Made by a program: the position numbers and the translations under genes. DNA of 13,334 bases. It comes from an uncultured Clostridium sp. GTDB taxonomy: Bacteria; Bacillota; Clostridia; Lachnospirales; Lachnospiraceae. Location of the stretch: the NCBI GenBank assembly GCA_958442925.1, contig CAUCIO010000053.1:1-13334 (forward strand), written 5' to 3'. Of the stretch, positions 1 to 6,497 are shown piece by piece (within the stretch, counting starts at the first letter, position 1; every line of letters starts with the position of its first letter). The notes below the pieces were generated by a model that worked only from the letters and a program-made list of their open reading frames with translations, searched no databases and was not told where the DNA came from.

Positions 1-1
1 G

Positions 2-193
2 GTTTATCTGGCATTCTGTACAAGCCGCTATGGCTGGGGCTTTAAGAAGTTCTTGGCTGAGGCGGACGAGGGAAAAGGACTGAAATTCCCGGCATGGGCC
101 AGAATCTATATTTCCTACGGAATTCCGATTATCGTATTGTATATTTTTATTCAGGGATATTGGGCTAAGTTTGCGCCGATGTTTATGAAGTAG
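2..193 (+). CDS. C-terminal end of a sodium:neurotransmitter symporter (NSS/SNF) family transporter, partial
   Basis: Only the last 63 residues are inside the window; the reading frame is open from base 2 to a TAG at 191-193. The tail contains a basic/aromatic stretch (TSRYGWGFKKF), a loop, then one clear hydrophobic segment (YGIPIIVLYIFIQGYW) ending in a short cytoplasmic tail. This resembles the last transmembrane helix of bacterial NSS (SLC6-like) transporters, which import amino acids or related compounds with sodium across the cytoplasmic membrane. The substrate cannot be told from the C-terminus. A strong hairpin terminator follows 3 bases after the stop, so the gene closes its transcription unit and is not co-transcribed with the cyclase gene downstream. 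The family call rests on a short tail recognised by eye, so it is moderate. Confidence 0.6.
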   Translation, partial: VYLAFCTSRYGWGFKKFLAEADEGKGLKFPAWARIYISYGIPIIVLYIFIQGYWAKFAPMFMK

Positions 194-196
194 ATT

Positions 197-263
197 AAAA
201 AGAGAAAGAACTTTTTCGCGTTCCACCAAAAGCTTAGTGGCCGGAAAAGTTCTTTCTCTTTTT
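197..263 (+). terminator. Long perfect-stem Rho-independent terminator after the transporter gene
   Basis: Positions 197-215 and 245-263 are perfect reverse complements over 19 bp. The 29-base loop contains a second small stem (CCAC 223-226 with GTGG 237-240). The 3' arm ends in five T, and the 5' arm begins with five A, so it could also terminate transcription from the other side. It sits directly after the transporter stop codon. Confidence 0.85.
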
Positions 264-353
264 GCAGATATGAGATATTCTGAGGAAAGTCACTCTGGAA
301 ATATATGGCAAAGTCAGCGCGCGTATGGTAAGATGAACACAGGGGGAAACAGT

Positions 354-2240
354 ATGAACGAGAAATATCACAGAGGTAAACTGATACTGATACTCAGCGC
401 CTTGTGCTTTTGTCTATTGACTGCTTATGCTTTTGGAACATTTGAAAGAAGCTTTTTAAAAATGGAGCTGGAGAAGAACCAGGAGGAGCTGAAGAAGGCG
501 GCGGAGCTGGAAGCGAAATTTGTGCAGAACAGATATGAAACCATGATCCTGTCGCTGGAAGCGCTGGCAGAGAACATGCAGGGGCTTTCTGTATCTCGGA
601 AAGACGAGATTCTGATGCAGCTGACGCTTTTAGCGGAGGTGGGATATTTTAACTATGTGGGAATCAGCAGCCAGGAAGGCGATATTATAGATTCTGCGGG
701 GCAGACCGCAAATATAAAAGAGAGAGATTACTTTCAGGAAGCCATGGCGGGAAAAACTGTGATTTCAGATGTGATGGAATCCAGAGTCAGAGGCGGAGAG
801 CCGATTCAGGTGATTGCCCTTCCCATTATGAGCAGCGGGGGCCCTAAGGGTATAGTATTCGGAATTTTGAATATTGATTCCATGGATAAAATCATGGAGG
901 GAGAGACGGGAAGCGATATTGATATTCAAATCATAGATTCTCAGGGGAATTATATTTTGAGAAAGCAGAGCGGAGACAGACCGTCTGCAAATAGAAATGC
1001 CTGGGATGAGTTTAAGGAATACGAGTTCATCGAAGGAAGCCAGGAGAAAATCAGGAGCGATATAGAGGGGCAGAAAGTCGGAAATATTATTTTTAAGCTG
1101 AGAGACGAGGAAAAATTTGGCTATTATATGCCTCTGGGACTTCGCGGCTACTATATTTGTTCTATTGCCAGCGGAGAAAATTTAAGGCAATGGCAAAAAC
1201 AGATCAATGCGGAAGCCAGCTCAATGATGCTGAAACTGACAGCCGCCTTTTTTGTGTTGGGAATCGGGCTGTATCTGTACAGTAAAAAGGTTCAGGCAGA
1301 GCTGAGAAGATCCCATGCAGAGGCTGTGAGCAGTGAAGAAATGATGGGGATTGCCATAGGAGAATCTGACCAGGTTGTGTTTGAATATAACATACAGACC
1401 GGGGCCCTGAAGAAAAAAGCAGGGGTGCCCTCTCTTCTGTTTTCTGATTCCGGCACAGAGTCAGACGTAAAGACAGTGCTGTCAAAGGGAGTGCTGGAGG
1501 AGGAGTTTGTCCCGCTGTTTCAGGAGTTGTTTGAAACGATAAAAACAGAGGAAAATGTGGAAGGAGTACTGAAGGCAAAAGAAGACGGCGGCGTTCGATG
1601 GTATCGGATCATTATGAAAAATATTTATGATGAAAATCATGAGCTTTTAAATACAGTGGGAATTGTAGATGATGTGACCGAGGAGAAGGTACAGGAGGAG
1701 CTGCTGAAAATAGGGGAGAAGGAGAAGAAAGCCCTTCAGAAGCAGGCGGAGAGAGACGGCCTGACGCAGCTTTATAATGCGTCTGCTGTGAAATCCAAGG
1801 CAAAGGAAATATTAGAACACACGGTTTCTGGCTCAGACTGCCACCTGTTCATTCTGTTGGATCTGGACAATTTTAAACAGATTAACGATACATTTGGACA
1901 CCAGTATGGCGATCAGGTACTCAGAGAGGTGGCGGATGTGCTGAGAAAGACCTTTCGGAGAGACGATATTCTGGGAAGGCTGGGAGGAGATGAGTTTGTG
2001 ATGATGCTTCTTCATGTGCCAGGCTTCCAGGTAATGGAGCCGATTTTGGAAAAATTGTGCCGACAGCTTTACAAAACTTACACAAAAGATGGGAAATCTG
2101 TGACAATTTCCGCATCCCTTGGCATTGCCTGCGCGCCAGGCCAGGGAAATACCTTTGCAGAGCTTTACAGCAAATCGGATCAGGCGCTGTATGAAGTGAA
2201 GGCACAGCTTAAAAACGGCTACAAACTGTATGAAGAATAA
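354..2240 (+). CDS. Membrane-bound diguanylate cyclase with Cache, PAS-like and GGDEF domains
   Basis: Predicted to make cyclic di-GMP from two GTP in response to an extracellular ligand. With the start at 354 the protein is 628 aa. There is an N-terminal membrane anchor (about 9-30), an extracytoplasmic double-Cache-like sensor (about 33-285, with the RDYFQEAMAGK and FGILNIDSM stretches), a second membrane helix (about 291-310), a PAS-like domain ending in a PAC-type segment (about 325-445), a short helical linker rich in Glu/Lys, and a GGDEF domain (467-628). The catalytic motif GGDEF is intact at 544-548, and an RxxD inhibitory-site motif (RRDD) lies at 535-538, so product feedback inhibition is likely. 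The open frame extends upstream to 237, but that would start inside the terminator hairpin. The ATG at 354 has an AGGGGG site about 8 bases before it. No obvious terminator follows, and 189 bases separate it from phnW. The ligand is unknown. Confidence 0.9.
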   Translation: MNEKYHRGKLILILSALCFCLLTAYAFGTFERSFLKMELEKNQEELKKAAELEAKFVQNRYETMILSLEALAENMQGLSVSRKDEILMQLTLLAEVGYFNYVGISSQEGDIIDSAGQTANIKERDYFQEAMAGKTVISDVMESRVRGGEPIQVIALPIMSSGGPKGIVFGILNIDSMDKIMEGETGSDIDIQIIDSQGNYILRKQSGDRPSANRNAWDEFKEYEFIEGSQEKIRSDIEGQKVGNIIFKLRDEEKFGYYMPLGLRGYYICSIASGENLRQWQKQINAEASSMMLKLTAAFFVLGIGLYLYSKKVQAELRRSHAEAVSSEEMMGIAIGESDQVVFEYNIQTGALKKKAGVPSLLFSDSGTESDVKTVLSKGVLEEEFVPLFQELFETIKTEENVEGVLKAKEDGGVRWYRIIMKNIYDENHELLNTVGIVDDVTEEKVQEELLKIGEKEKKALQKQAERDGLTQLYNASAVKSKAKEILEHTVSGSDCHLFILLDLDNFKQINDTFGHQYGDQVLREVADVLRKTFRRDDILGRLGGDEFVMMLLHVPGFQVMEPILEKLCRQLYKTYTKDGKSVTISASLGIACAPGQGNTFAELYSKSDQALYEVKAQLKNGYKLYEE

Positions 2241-2300
2241 AATGTAAAGAGAACGTCAGGAAATGTGCAGAATTGAAAAGAGTTGGAGTTGTTTCTGTAT

Positions 2301-2331
2301 AAAGTAAAATAAAAGTAAAATAAATGGTAAA
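2301..2331 (+). promoter_or_regulatory. GTAAA-type direct repeats, possible PhoP (Pho box)-like operator upstream of phnW
   Basis: An 11-bp unit (AAAGTAAAATA) is perfectly repeated in tandem at 2301-2311 and 2312-2322, and a third GTAAA lies at 2327-2331. The GTAAA cores are spaced 11 and 12 bases, about one helical turn. On the other strand they read TTTAC. Gram-positive PhoP sites are known as TTAACA/TTTACA-like hexamers with about 11-bp periodicity. The last core ends 14 bases before the proposed -35. The tract is AT-rich, so chance is possible. Confidence 0.35.
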
Positions 2332-2345
2332 CTTCTGAATTTCTA

Positions 2346-2373
2346 TTGAATATTTAGAATTTTATAGTAAAAT
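2346..2373 (+). promoter_or_regulatory. Probable sigma-A promoter of phnWX
   Basis: TTGAAT (2346-2351) and TAAAAT (2368-2373) are separated by 16 bases, about 57 bases before the phnW start codon. Spacing and match are reasonable for a housekeeping promoter in an AT-rich intergenic region; it is not proven. Confidence 0.5.
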
Positions 2374-2429
2374 GACACTTGTTTGGATGAAAAACAGACA
2401 CAAGGATCAGTCATTTAGAGGAGATTACC

Positions 2430-3521
2430 ATGAAAAACTATAAGCTTTTGACACCAGGACCACTGACAACAACAGACACAGTCAAGCAGCAGATGATGTT
2501 TGACCACTGTACCTGGGACGAAGATTACAAACAGATTACACAGAAAATCAGGAAAGAACTTTTAAAGCTGGCTCAAGTGGATGAGGAGGAATATACCGCT
2601 GTTCTGATGCAGGGCTCAGGAAGCTTCGGAGTAGAGAGTGTGTTAAGCAGTGTGGTTCCGGAAAATGGGACAGTACTTCTTCTGAGCAACGGCGCTTACG
2701 GCGAAAGAGCTGCCAGAATGTGTGAATATCACAGAATTTCCTGCATCCATCTGCCGCAGGACTATAACAGGACGCCAGACCCGGCCAAGGCAGAGGAGAT
2801 GCTTAAAAGTCATCCGGAGATTACCCATGTGATGATGATTCACAGCGAAACCACCAGCGGAATTTTAAATGATATCCAGTCCATTGGTGAACTGGCACAT
2901 GGATATGGAAAGACGTTTATTGTAGACGCTATGTCAAGCTTTGGGGGAGTGAATATTCCGGTGAAGGACTGGCATATCGGCTTTCTTATCAGTTCCGCCA
3001 ACAAGTGTATTCAGGGGGTTCCGGGATTTTCCTTTATTATCGCCAGACGCAGTCTTCTGATGGAGACGAAAGGCAGAGCCAGAAGCCTTTGCCTGGATCT
3101 GTACGACCAGTGGGAGAGCATGGAGAGAGACGGAAAATGGCGCTACACTTCCCCGACCCATGTAGTTCTGGCCTTTTCCCAGGCTCTGAGAGAGCTGGAA
3201 GCAGAGGGAGGAATTCCGGCCAGACATGCCCGTTATCAGAAAAATATGGATGTTTTAGTGAAGAATTTTGAAGAGCTGGGCTTTAAACTTTACGTGGACA
3301 GAGCATGGCAGGGCCCCGTTATTGCCACCTTCCTGTATCCGGAAGGCAGACATTTTGACTTCCAGGATATGTACCGTTACATTAAGGACAGAGGATACGC
3401 GATCTATCCAGGAAAGCTGACTGACGCGGATACCTTCCGAATCGGCGTAATTGGCGAAATCTATGAGGAAGATATTGAGAATCTGACAGAGATTATGCGG
3501 GAATATATGGCTCAGGCGTAA
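2430..3521 (+). CDS. phnW: 2-aminoethylphosphonate--pyruvate transaminase (PhnW)
   Basis: PLP-dependent class V (fold type I) aminotransferase that converts 2-aminoethylphosphonate and pyruvate to phosphonoacetaldehyde and alanine, the first step of the phosphonatase route, in the cytoplasm. The 363-aa length is normal for PhnW. The N-terminal LLTPGPLTTT, the MQGSGSFGVES stretch and SNGAYGERAA are family hallmarks. Asp166 in VDAMSSFGG fits the residue contacting the PLP ring nitrogen, and Lys192 in SANKCIQGVPGF fits the Schiff-base lysine. The start ATG has an AGAGGAG site 6 bases upstream. phnX begins 16 bases after its stop with its own GGGGAGGA site, so the two form an operon. This is the commonest pairing of the two pathway enzymes, which strengthens both calls. 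No phosphonate transporter or dedicated regulator gene is adjacent. Confidence 0.96.
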   Translation: MKNYKLLTPGPLTTTDTVKQQMMFDHCTWDEDYKQITQKIRKELLKLAQVDEEEYTAVLMQGSGSFGVESVLSSVVPENGTVLLLSNGAYGERAARMCEYHRISCIHLPQDYNRTPDPAKAEEMLKSHPEITHVMMIHSETTSGILNDIQSIGELAHGYGKTFIVDAMSSFGGVNIPVKDWHIGFLISSANKCIQGVPGFSFIIARRSLLMETKGRARSLCLDLYDQWESMERDGKWRYTSPTHVVLAFSQALRELEAEGGIPARHARYQKNMDVLVKNFEELGFKLYVDRAWQGPVIATFLYPEGRHFDFQDMYRYIKDRGYAIYPGKLTDADTFRIGVIGEIYEEDIENLTEIMREYMAQA

Positions 3522-3537
3522 AGGGGAGGAACAGACG

Positions 3538-4317
3538 ATGAAGATAGAAGGCGTGATTTTTGACTGGGCAGGAACAACCGTAGACTACGGCTGCTTCGCC
3601 CCTGTAAGAGCATTTGCGGAAATTTTCAGAGAGTATGGCATAGAGGCGACCATGGAGGAGACGAGAAAGCCCATGGGAATGCTGAAATGGGATCACATCA
3701 AGACTATGCTGTCCATGGAACGCATAAACGGAGAGTGGCTTCATGTTCACGGCCGCCCCTGGACAGACAGGGATGTGGACGAGATGCACGATAAATTTTC
3801 GGCGAAGCTGATGGGGATTCTCCATGAGTACGCAGAGGTGAAACCCTTTGTAAAGGAAGCTGTGGAGGAACTCAGAAGACGGAATATCAAGATTGGTTCC
3901 ACTACCGGCTATACAGACGCCATGATGGAAATTGTGGTTCCGAAGGCTGCAGAGAACGGTTACGTGCCGGATTTCTGGATCTCTCCCAACAGCGTAGGCA
4001 ACCTGGGGCGTCCCTATCCCTACATGATATTTGAAAATATGAAGCAGCTGAAGCTGTCAGACGTCCATCACGTAATCAAGGTGGGTGATACGGTTTCAGA
4101 TGTGAAGGAAGGAGTCTGCGCAGGGGTAATTTCAGTAGGCGTACTGGAGGGAAGCTCTGAGCTGGGATATTCCCAGGAGGAGTACAGTTCTTTAACAGAG
4201 GAAGAAAGGGAAAACGCCAAAAGACAGGCTGGAGAGAAATTTATGGAAGCCGGGGCAGATTATGTGATCGAACATCTGGGACAGCTGACAGACCTGATTG
4301 ACAGGCTGGAAGCTTAA
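3538..4317 (+). CDS. phnX: Phosphonoacetaldehyde hydrolase (phosphonatase, PhnX)
   Basis: HAD-superfamily enzyme that cleaves the carbon-phosphorus bond of phosphonoacetaldehyde to acetaldehyde and phosphate, completing 2-aminoethylphosphonate breakdown started by PhnW. The 259 aa match the family size. Asp9 in FDWAGTTVDYG is the expected nucleophile. Lys50 in PMGMLKWDH is the expected Schiff-base lysine of the cap domain, which distinguishes phosphonatase from ordinary HAD phosphatases. STTGYT (121-126) is motif II, and VGDTVSDVKEG (182-192) carries the metal-binding acidic residues. All key residues seem present, so it should be active. The ATG at 3538 is preceded by GGGGAGGA at 3523-3530. 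It ends the operon; only a weak AT-rich hairpin is visible after it. Confidence 0.96.
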   Translation: MKIEGVIFDWAGTTVDYGCFAPVRAFAEIFREYGIEATMEETRKPMGMLKWDHIKTMLSMERINGEWLHVHGRPWTDRDVDEMHDKFSAKLMGILHEYAEVKPFVKEAVEELRRRNIKIGSTTGYTDAMMEIVVPKAAENGYVPDFWISPNSVGNLGRPYPYMIFENMKQLKLSDVHHVIKVGDTVSDVKEGVCAGVISVGVLEGSSELGYSQEEYSSLTEEERENAKRQAGEKFMEAGADYVIEHLGQLTDLIDRLEA

Positions 4318-4422
4318 AAGAGAGCTGGCAGAAAGTAAAAGAATTTAAAATTTTTCTGTAATTTTAGTATCCTTATCCGTGATTTAATGGTAGAATAGTA
4401 AAATGAACAGGAGGTGCTGCAT

Positions 4423-4758
4423 ATGAAAATGATCATTGCAATTATCGGAAGCGAAGACGCAGACGATTTAGTGTACGAATTGAACCAGAATTCTTTTTTT
4501 GTTACAAAGCTCTCCACCATGGGTGGTTTTCTGAAAAAGAAAAGCACAACGCTTATGCTGGGTGTCGATGATGCCAGAGTGAGCGAGGCCATCTCTATTA
4601 TCAAGAAGATGTCCGGACAGAGAGAGCAGTTAGTCTATACCCCGCCGACCATGGCAGGAAACTGCTGTCCAACTGTGAATATGACTGTTCCCATGAATAT
4701 GAAGGTGGGAGGTTCTACAGTCTTTGTTTTAGATGTGGAGAATTTCCAGAAATTTTAA
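4423..4758 (+). CDS. darA: Cyclic-di-AMP receptor of the DarA/PstA (PII-like, YaaQ) family
   Basis: Small PII-like signal protein of 111 aa that in Firmicutes binds cyclic di-AMP as a trimer; its downstream partner is not generally known. The features seen match the family: an N-terminal beta strand MKMIIAIIGSEDADDL, the loop TKLSTMGGFLKKKSTTLMLGVDD, and a C-terminal GGSTVFVLDVENFQKF that closes the ferredoxin-like fold. The TKL...GGFL segment corresponds to the ligand-binding region. The frame could start at a GTG at 4414, but that codon overlaps the AGGAGG ribosome binding site (4409-4414). The ATG at 4423, 8 bases after that site, is the better start. The gene stands alone between phnX and the ABC operon, with a hairpin terminator behind it, so it does not appear to be an operon partner of either. 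Confidence 0.93.
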   Translation: MKMIIAIIGSEDADDLVYELNQNSFFVTKLSTMGGFLKKKSTTLMLGVDDARVSEAISIIKKMSGQREQLVYTPPTMAGNCCPTVNMTVPMNMKVGGSTVFVLDVENFQKF

Positions 4759-4788
4759 AAACTCAAAATCAAGAATTTAACACAATGG

Positions 4789-4826
4789 AGCCGCTGCTCT
4801 GGGATGAAATTTCCAGGACAGCGGCT
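4789..4826 (+). terminator. Hairpin terminator after darA
   Basis: AGCCGCTG (4789-4796) pairs with CAGCGGCT (4819-4826), and the inner CTGG (4799-4802) pairs with CCAG (4813-4816), leaving a 10-base loop. The following bases (TATTTATT) are T-rich but broken, so termination may be incomplete. It lies 30 bases after the darA stop. Confidence 0.6.
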
Positions 4827-4857
4827 TATTTATTGCCTGAAGGCCAGTCTGTCCAGC

Positions 4858-4886
4858 CTGACAATTATAGAAAATATCAATATATG
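4858..4886 (+). promoter_or_regulatory. Candidate promoter of the MetNI-like/DUF169 operon
   Basis: CTGACA (4858-4863) and TATATG (4881-4886) are 17 bases apart, about 90 bases before the GTG start. The leader that would result carries a small A/T hairpin (4901-4919). The match is modest and the region AT-rich, so other -10 elements, for instance GATAAT at 4887, are possible. Confidence 0.3.
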
Positions 4887-4972
4887 GATAATATTATTAA
4901 AAAAAACAATTCGTTTTTTACGTCTGTTTTTGGCATAATTGATTCGCATAAACTAAAAAAGGGGTAAATAAT

Positions 4973-5791
4973 GTGATTGAAATAAACCATGTAAATCAAT
5001 CGTTTAAAAATACACATATTTTAAAGGATATAGATCTGACGATTTTGGATGGTGAGGTATTTGGCCTGGTAGGGCCCAGCGGAGTCGGAAAATCGACGCT
5101 TCTGAACTGTCTGGCTGGGCTGGAAGCATATCAGTCAGGAAGTATCTGCATAGACGGTGTTAAACTGGAAACTCTGAATGAACTGGAGATGAGACAGTTC
5201 AGAAGAAACATCGGCATGATTTTCCAGAATTTTTCTCTGATTGGACGGAAAGATGTATTCCGCAATATTGCACTTCCCATGGAGTGCTGGAATTACTCAA
5301 AGGCAGAGATTAAAAGCCGGGTAGAGGAATTGGCAGAGCTGACAGGGATACAGGACAAGTTAAAAAGCCGCCCCAGTGAACTGAGCGGGGGACAGAAGCA
5401 GAGGGTGGCAATCGCCAGGGCTCTGTCGATGAATCCGCACTATCTTTTTTGCGATGAGTGTACGTCAGCCCTGGATCCTAAGTCCACTGCTGCGATTCTG
5501 GCGCTTTTAAAGGATCTGCAGAGGAAGTTCAGCATAACGATTATTGTGGTAACCCATGAAATGTCAGTAGTTCAGAGTATTTGCAGCCGTATGGCAATTC
5601 TGGATGGAGGGCAGGTATCTCTGTCAGGAAATGTACAGGAAATATTTGAAAAGAAGCCGGAACAGCTTAAAAAACTAATAGGCATAGATGACAGAAAAAT
5701 TTCTATTACCATGGATATAGAAGAATTTGCAAAAATTAAGAAATATTTAGATCATGATCAGGCAGAATACAAGGTGACGGAGGGGATGTAG
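4973..5791 (+). CDS. metN: MetN-type ABC transporter ATP-binding protein lacking the NIL domain
   Basis: ATPase of a methionine-family (MetNI) importer, acting on the inner face of the membrane. Of 272 aa, the nucleotide-binding domain fills about 1-235: Walker A GPSGVGKST (34-42), Q-loop Gln85 in IFQNF, signature LSGGQ (137-141), Walker B ending Asp161-Glu162, D-loop SALD, and switch His195. The residue after the catalytic Glu is Cys (DECTSALD), where Ala or Pro is usual. Canonical MetN is about 340 aa, with a C-terminal NIL (ACT-like) domain that senses internal methionine; here only a tail of about 35 residues follows, so that feedback domain is absent. The start is a GTG with an A-rich GGGG site 8 bases upstream; the ATG at 4971 is out of frame and stops at once. 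The permease begins on the base after its stop. Substrate is inferred from family only. Confidence 0.85.
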   Translation: MIEINHVNQSFKNTHILKDIDLTILDGEVFGLVGPSGVGKSTLLNCLAGLEAYQSGSICIDGVKLETLNELEMRQFRRNIGMIFQNFSLIGRKDVFRNIALPMECWNYSKAEIKSRVEELAELTGIQDKLKSRPSELSGGQKQRVAIARALSMNPHYLFCDECTSALDPKSTAAILALLKDLQRKFSITIIVVTHEMSVVQSICSRMAILDGGQVSLSGNVQEIFEKKPEQLKKLIGIDDRKISITMDIEEFAKIKKYLDHDQAEYKVTEGM

Positions 5792-6475
5792 ATGTTAGAA
5801 TTAATTCAGATGGTGGAAAAATCGAATTTAATACGATATCTTCCCACTGTAATTCTTCCGGCTATCGGAGATACGCTGCAGATGGTATTTATATCGGCAG
5901 TGCTGTCTATTATCTTAGGAATTCTGCTGGGAATCATCCTGGTAATGACAGCAGAAAACGGACTTTCTCCCCATCCAGTATTTCACAGTATTCTGGGAAA
6001 AGTTACAGATATAGTCCGCTCTTTCCCGATGATGATTCTGATTGTAGCGATTGCACCCATTACCAGATTTTTTATTGGAACTACCATTGGGGTAAATGCA
6101 GCGATTTTTGCCATTACCCTTGGAAGCACACCCTTTGCCACCCGAATGACAGAAAATGCTTTCAATACAGTGGATCCGCAGCTGATCAAAATGGCACGTT
6201 CCATTGGAGCCTCCAAGCTGCAGATAGTGTTTAAGGTTATGCTGGTGGAGGCGCTGCCAGCCCTGATTTCCAATTTTACAATTATGATCATCAATATGCT
6301 AAACACATCTGCAATGGCGGGCGCCGTAGGAGCGGGAGGACTGGGCGCTGTGGCTCTGTCCTACGGATATCAGCGTTTTGACTATATGATCATGTATTTT
6401 ATTGTTGTCATTTTGATAGTTCTTGTTATGCTGGTTCAGGGAATCGGAAACAAGCTGTATAAATTAACAAAGTAA
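5792..6475 (+). CDS. metI: MetI-type ABC transporter permease
   Basis: Membrane subunit of the importer, 227 aa, the usual size for MetI. It has an N-terminal amphipathic segment and about five hydrophobic helices (roughly 23-53, 78-98, 100-115, 158-190 and 197-218). The RSFPMMILIVAIAP stretch (76-89), the EAA-type coupling loop ARSIGASKLQIVFKVMLVEALP (about 135-156) and GAGGLGAVALSYGYQRF (180-196) are characteristic of MetI. The start codon directly abuts the ATPase stop (TAGATG), with a GGAGGGG site at 5779-5785 inside the upstream gene, so the two are translated in step. The family assignment is firm; that methionine is the real substrate is not shown by the sequence. Confidence 0.88.
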   Translation: MLELIQMVEKSNLIRYLPTVILPAIGDTLQMVFISAVLSIILGILLGIILVMTAENGLSPHPVFHSILGKVTDIVRSFPMMILIVAIAPITRFFIGTTIGVNAAIFAITLGSTPFATRMTENAFNTVDPQLIKMARSIGASKLQIVFKVMLVEALPALISNFTIMIINMLNTSAMAGAVGAGGLGAVALSYGYQRFDYMIMYFIVVILIVLVMLVQGIGNKLYKLTK

Positions 6476-6497
6476 TGATAAAACAGGAGGAAAAGAG

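Noticed and set aside
237..353. Upstream extension of the GGDEF gene start to 237
   Set aside because: The extension would start within the terminator hairpin and add a non-hydrophobic, unconserved stretch before the signal anchor. The ATG at 354 has a good ribosome binding site.
4329..4358. Possible terminator after phnX (CAGAAA with TTTCTG)
   Set aside because: Only a 6-bp AT-rich stem with a long loop; too weak to report as a terminator.
4414..4422. GTG start for darA
   Set aside because: The GTG overlaps the AGGAGG site; family members start at the MKMIIAI-like segment, matching the ATG at 4423.
4318..4422. Promoter for darA (TAGAAT at 4391 or TAAAAT at 4399)
   Set aside because: The -10-like elements are plausible, but no convincing -35 at the right distance was found, so I could not fix a promoter position.
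4785..4967. 60-codon open frame on the plus strand between darA and the ABC operon
   Set aside because: It begins inside the darA terminator hairpin, has no ribosome binding site, and its sequence resembles no family I know. It is best explained as chance in AT-rich leader DNA.
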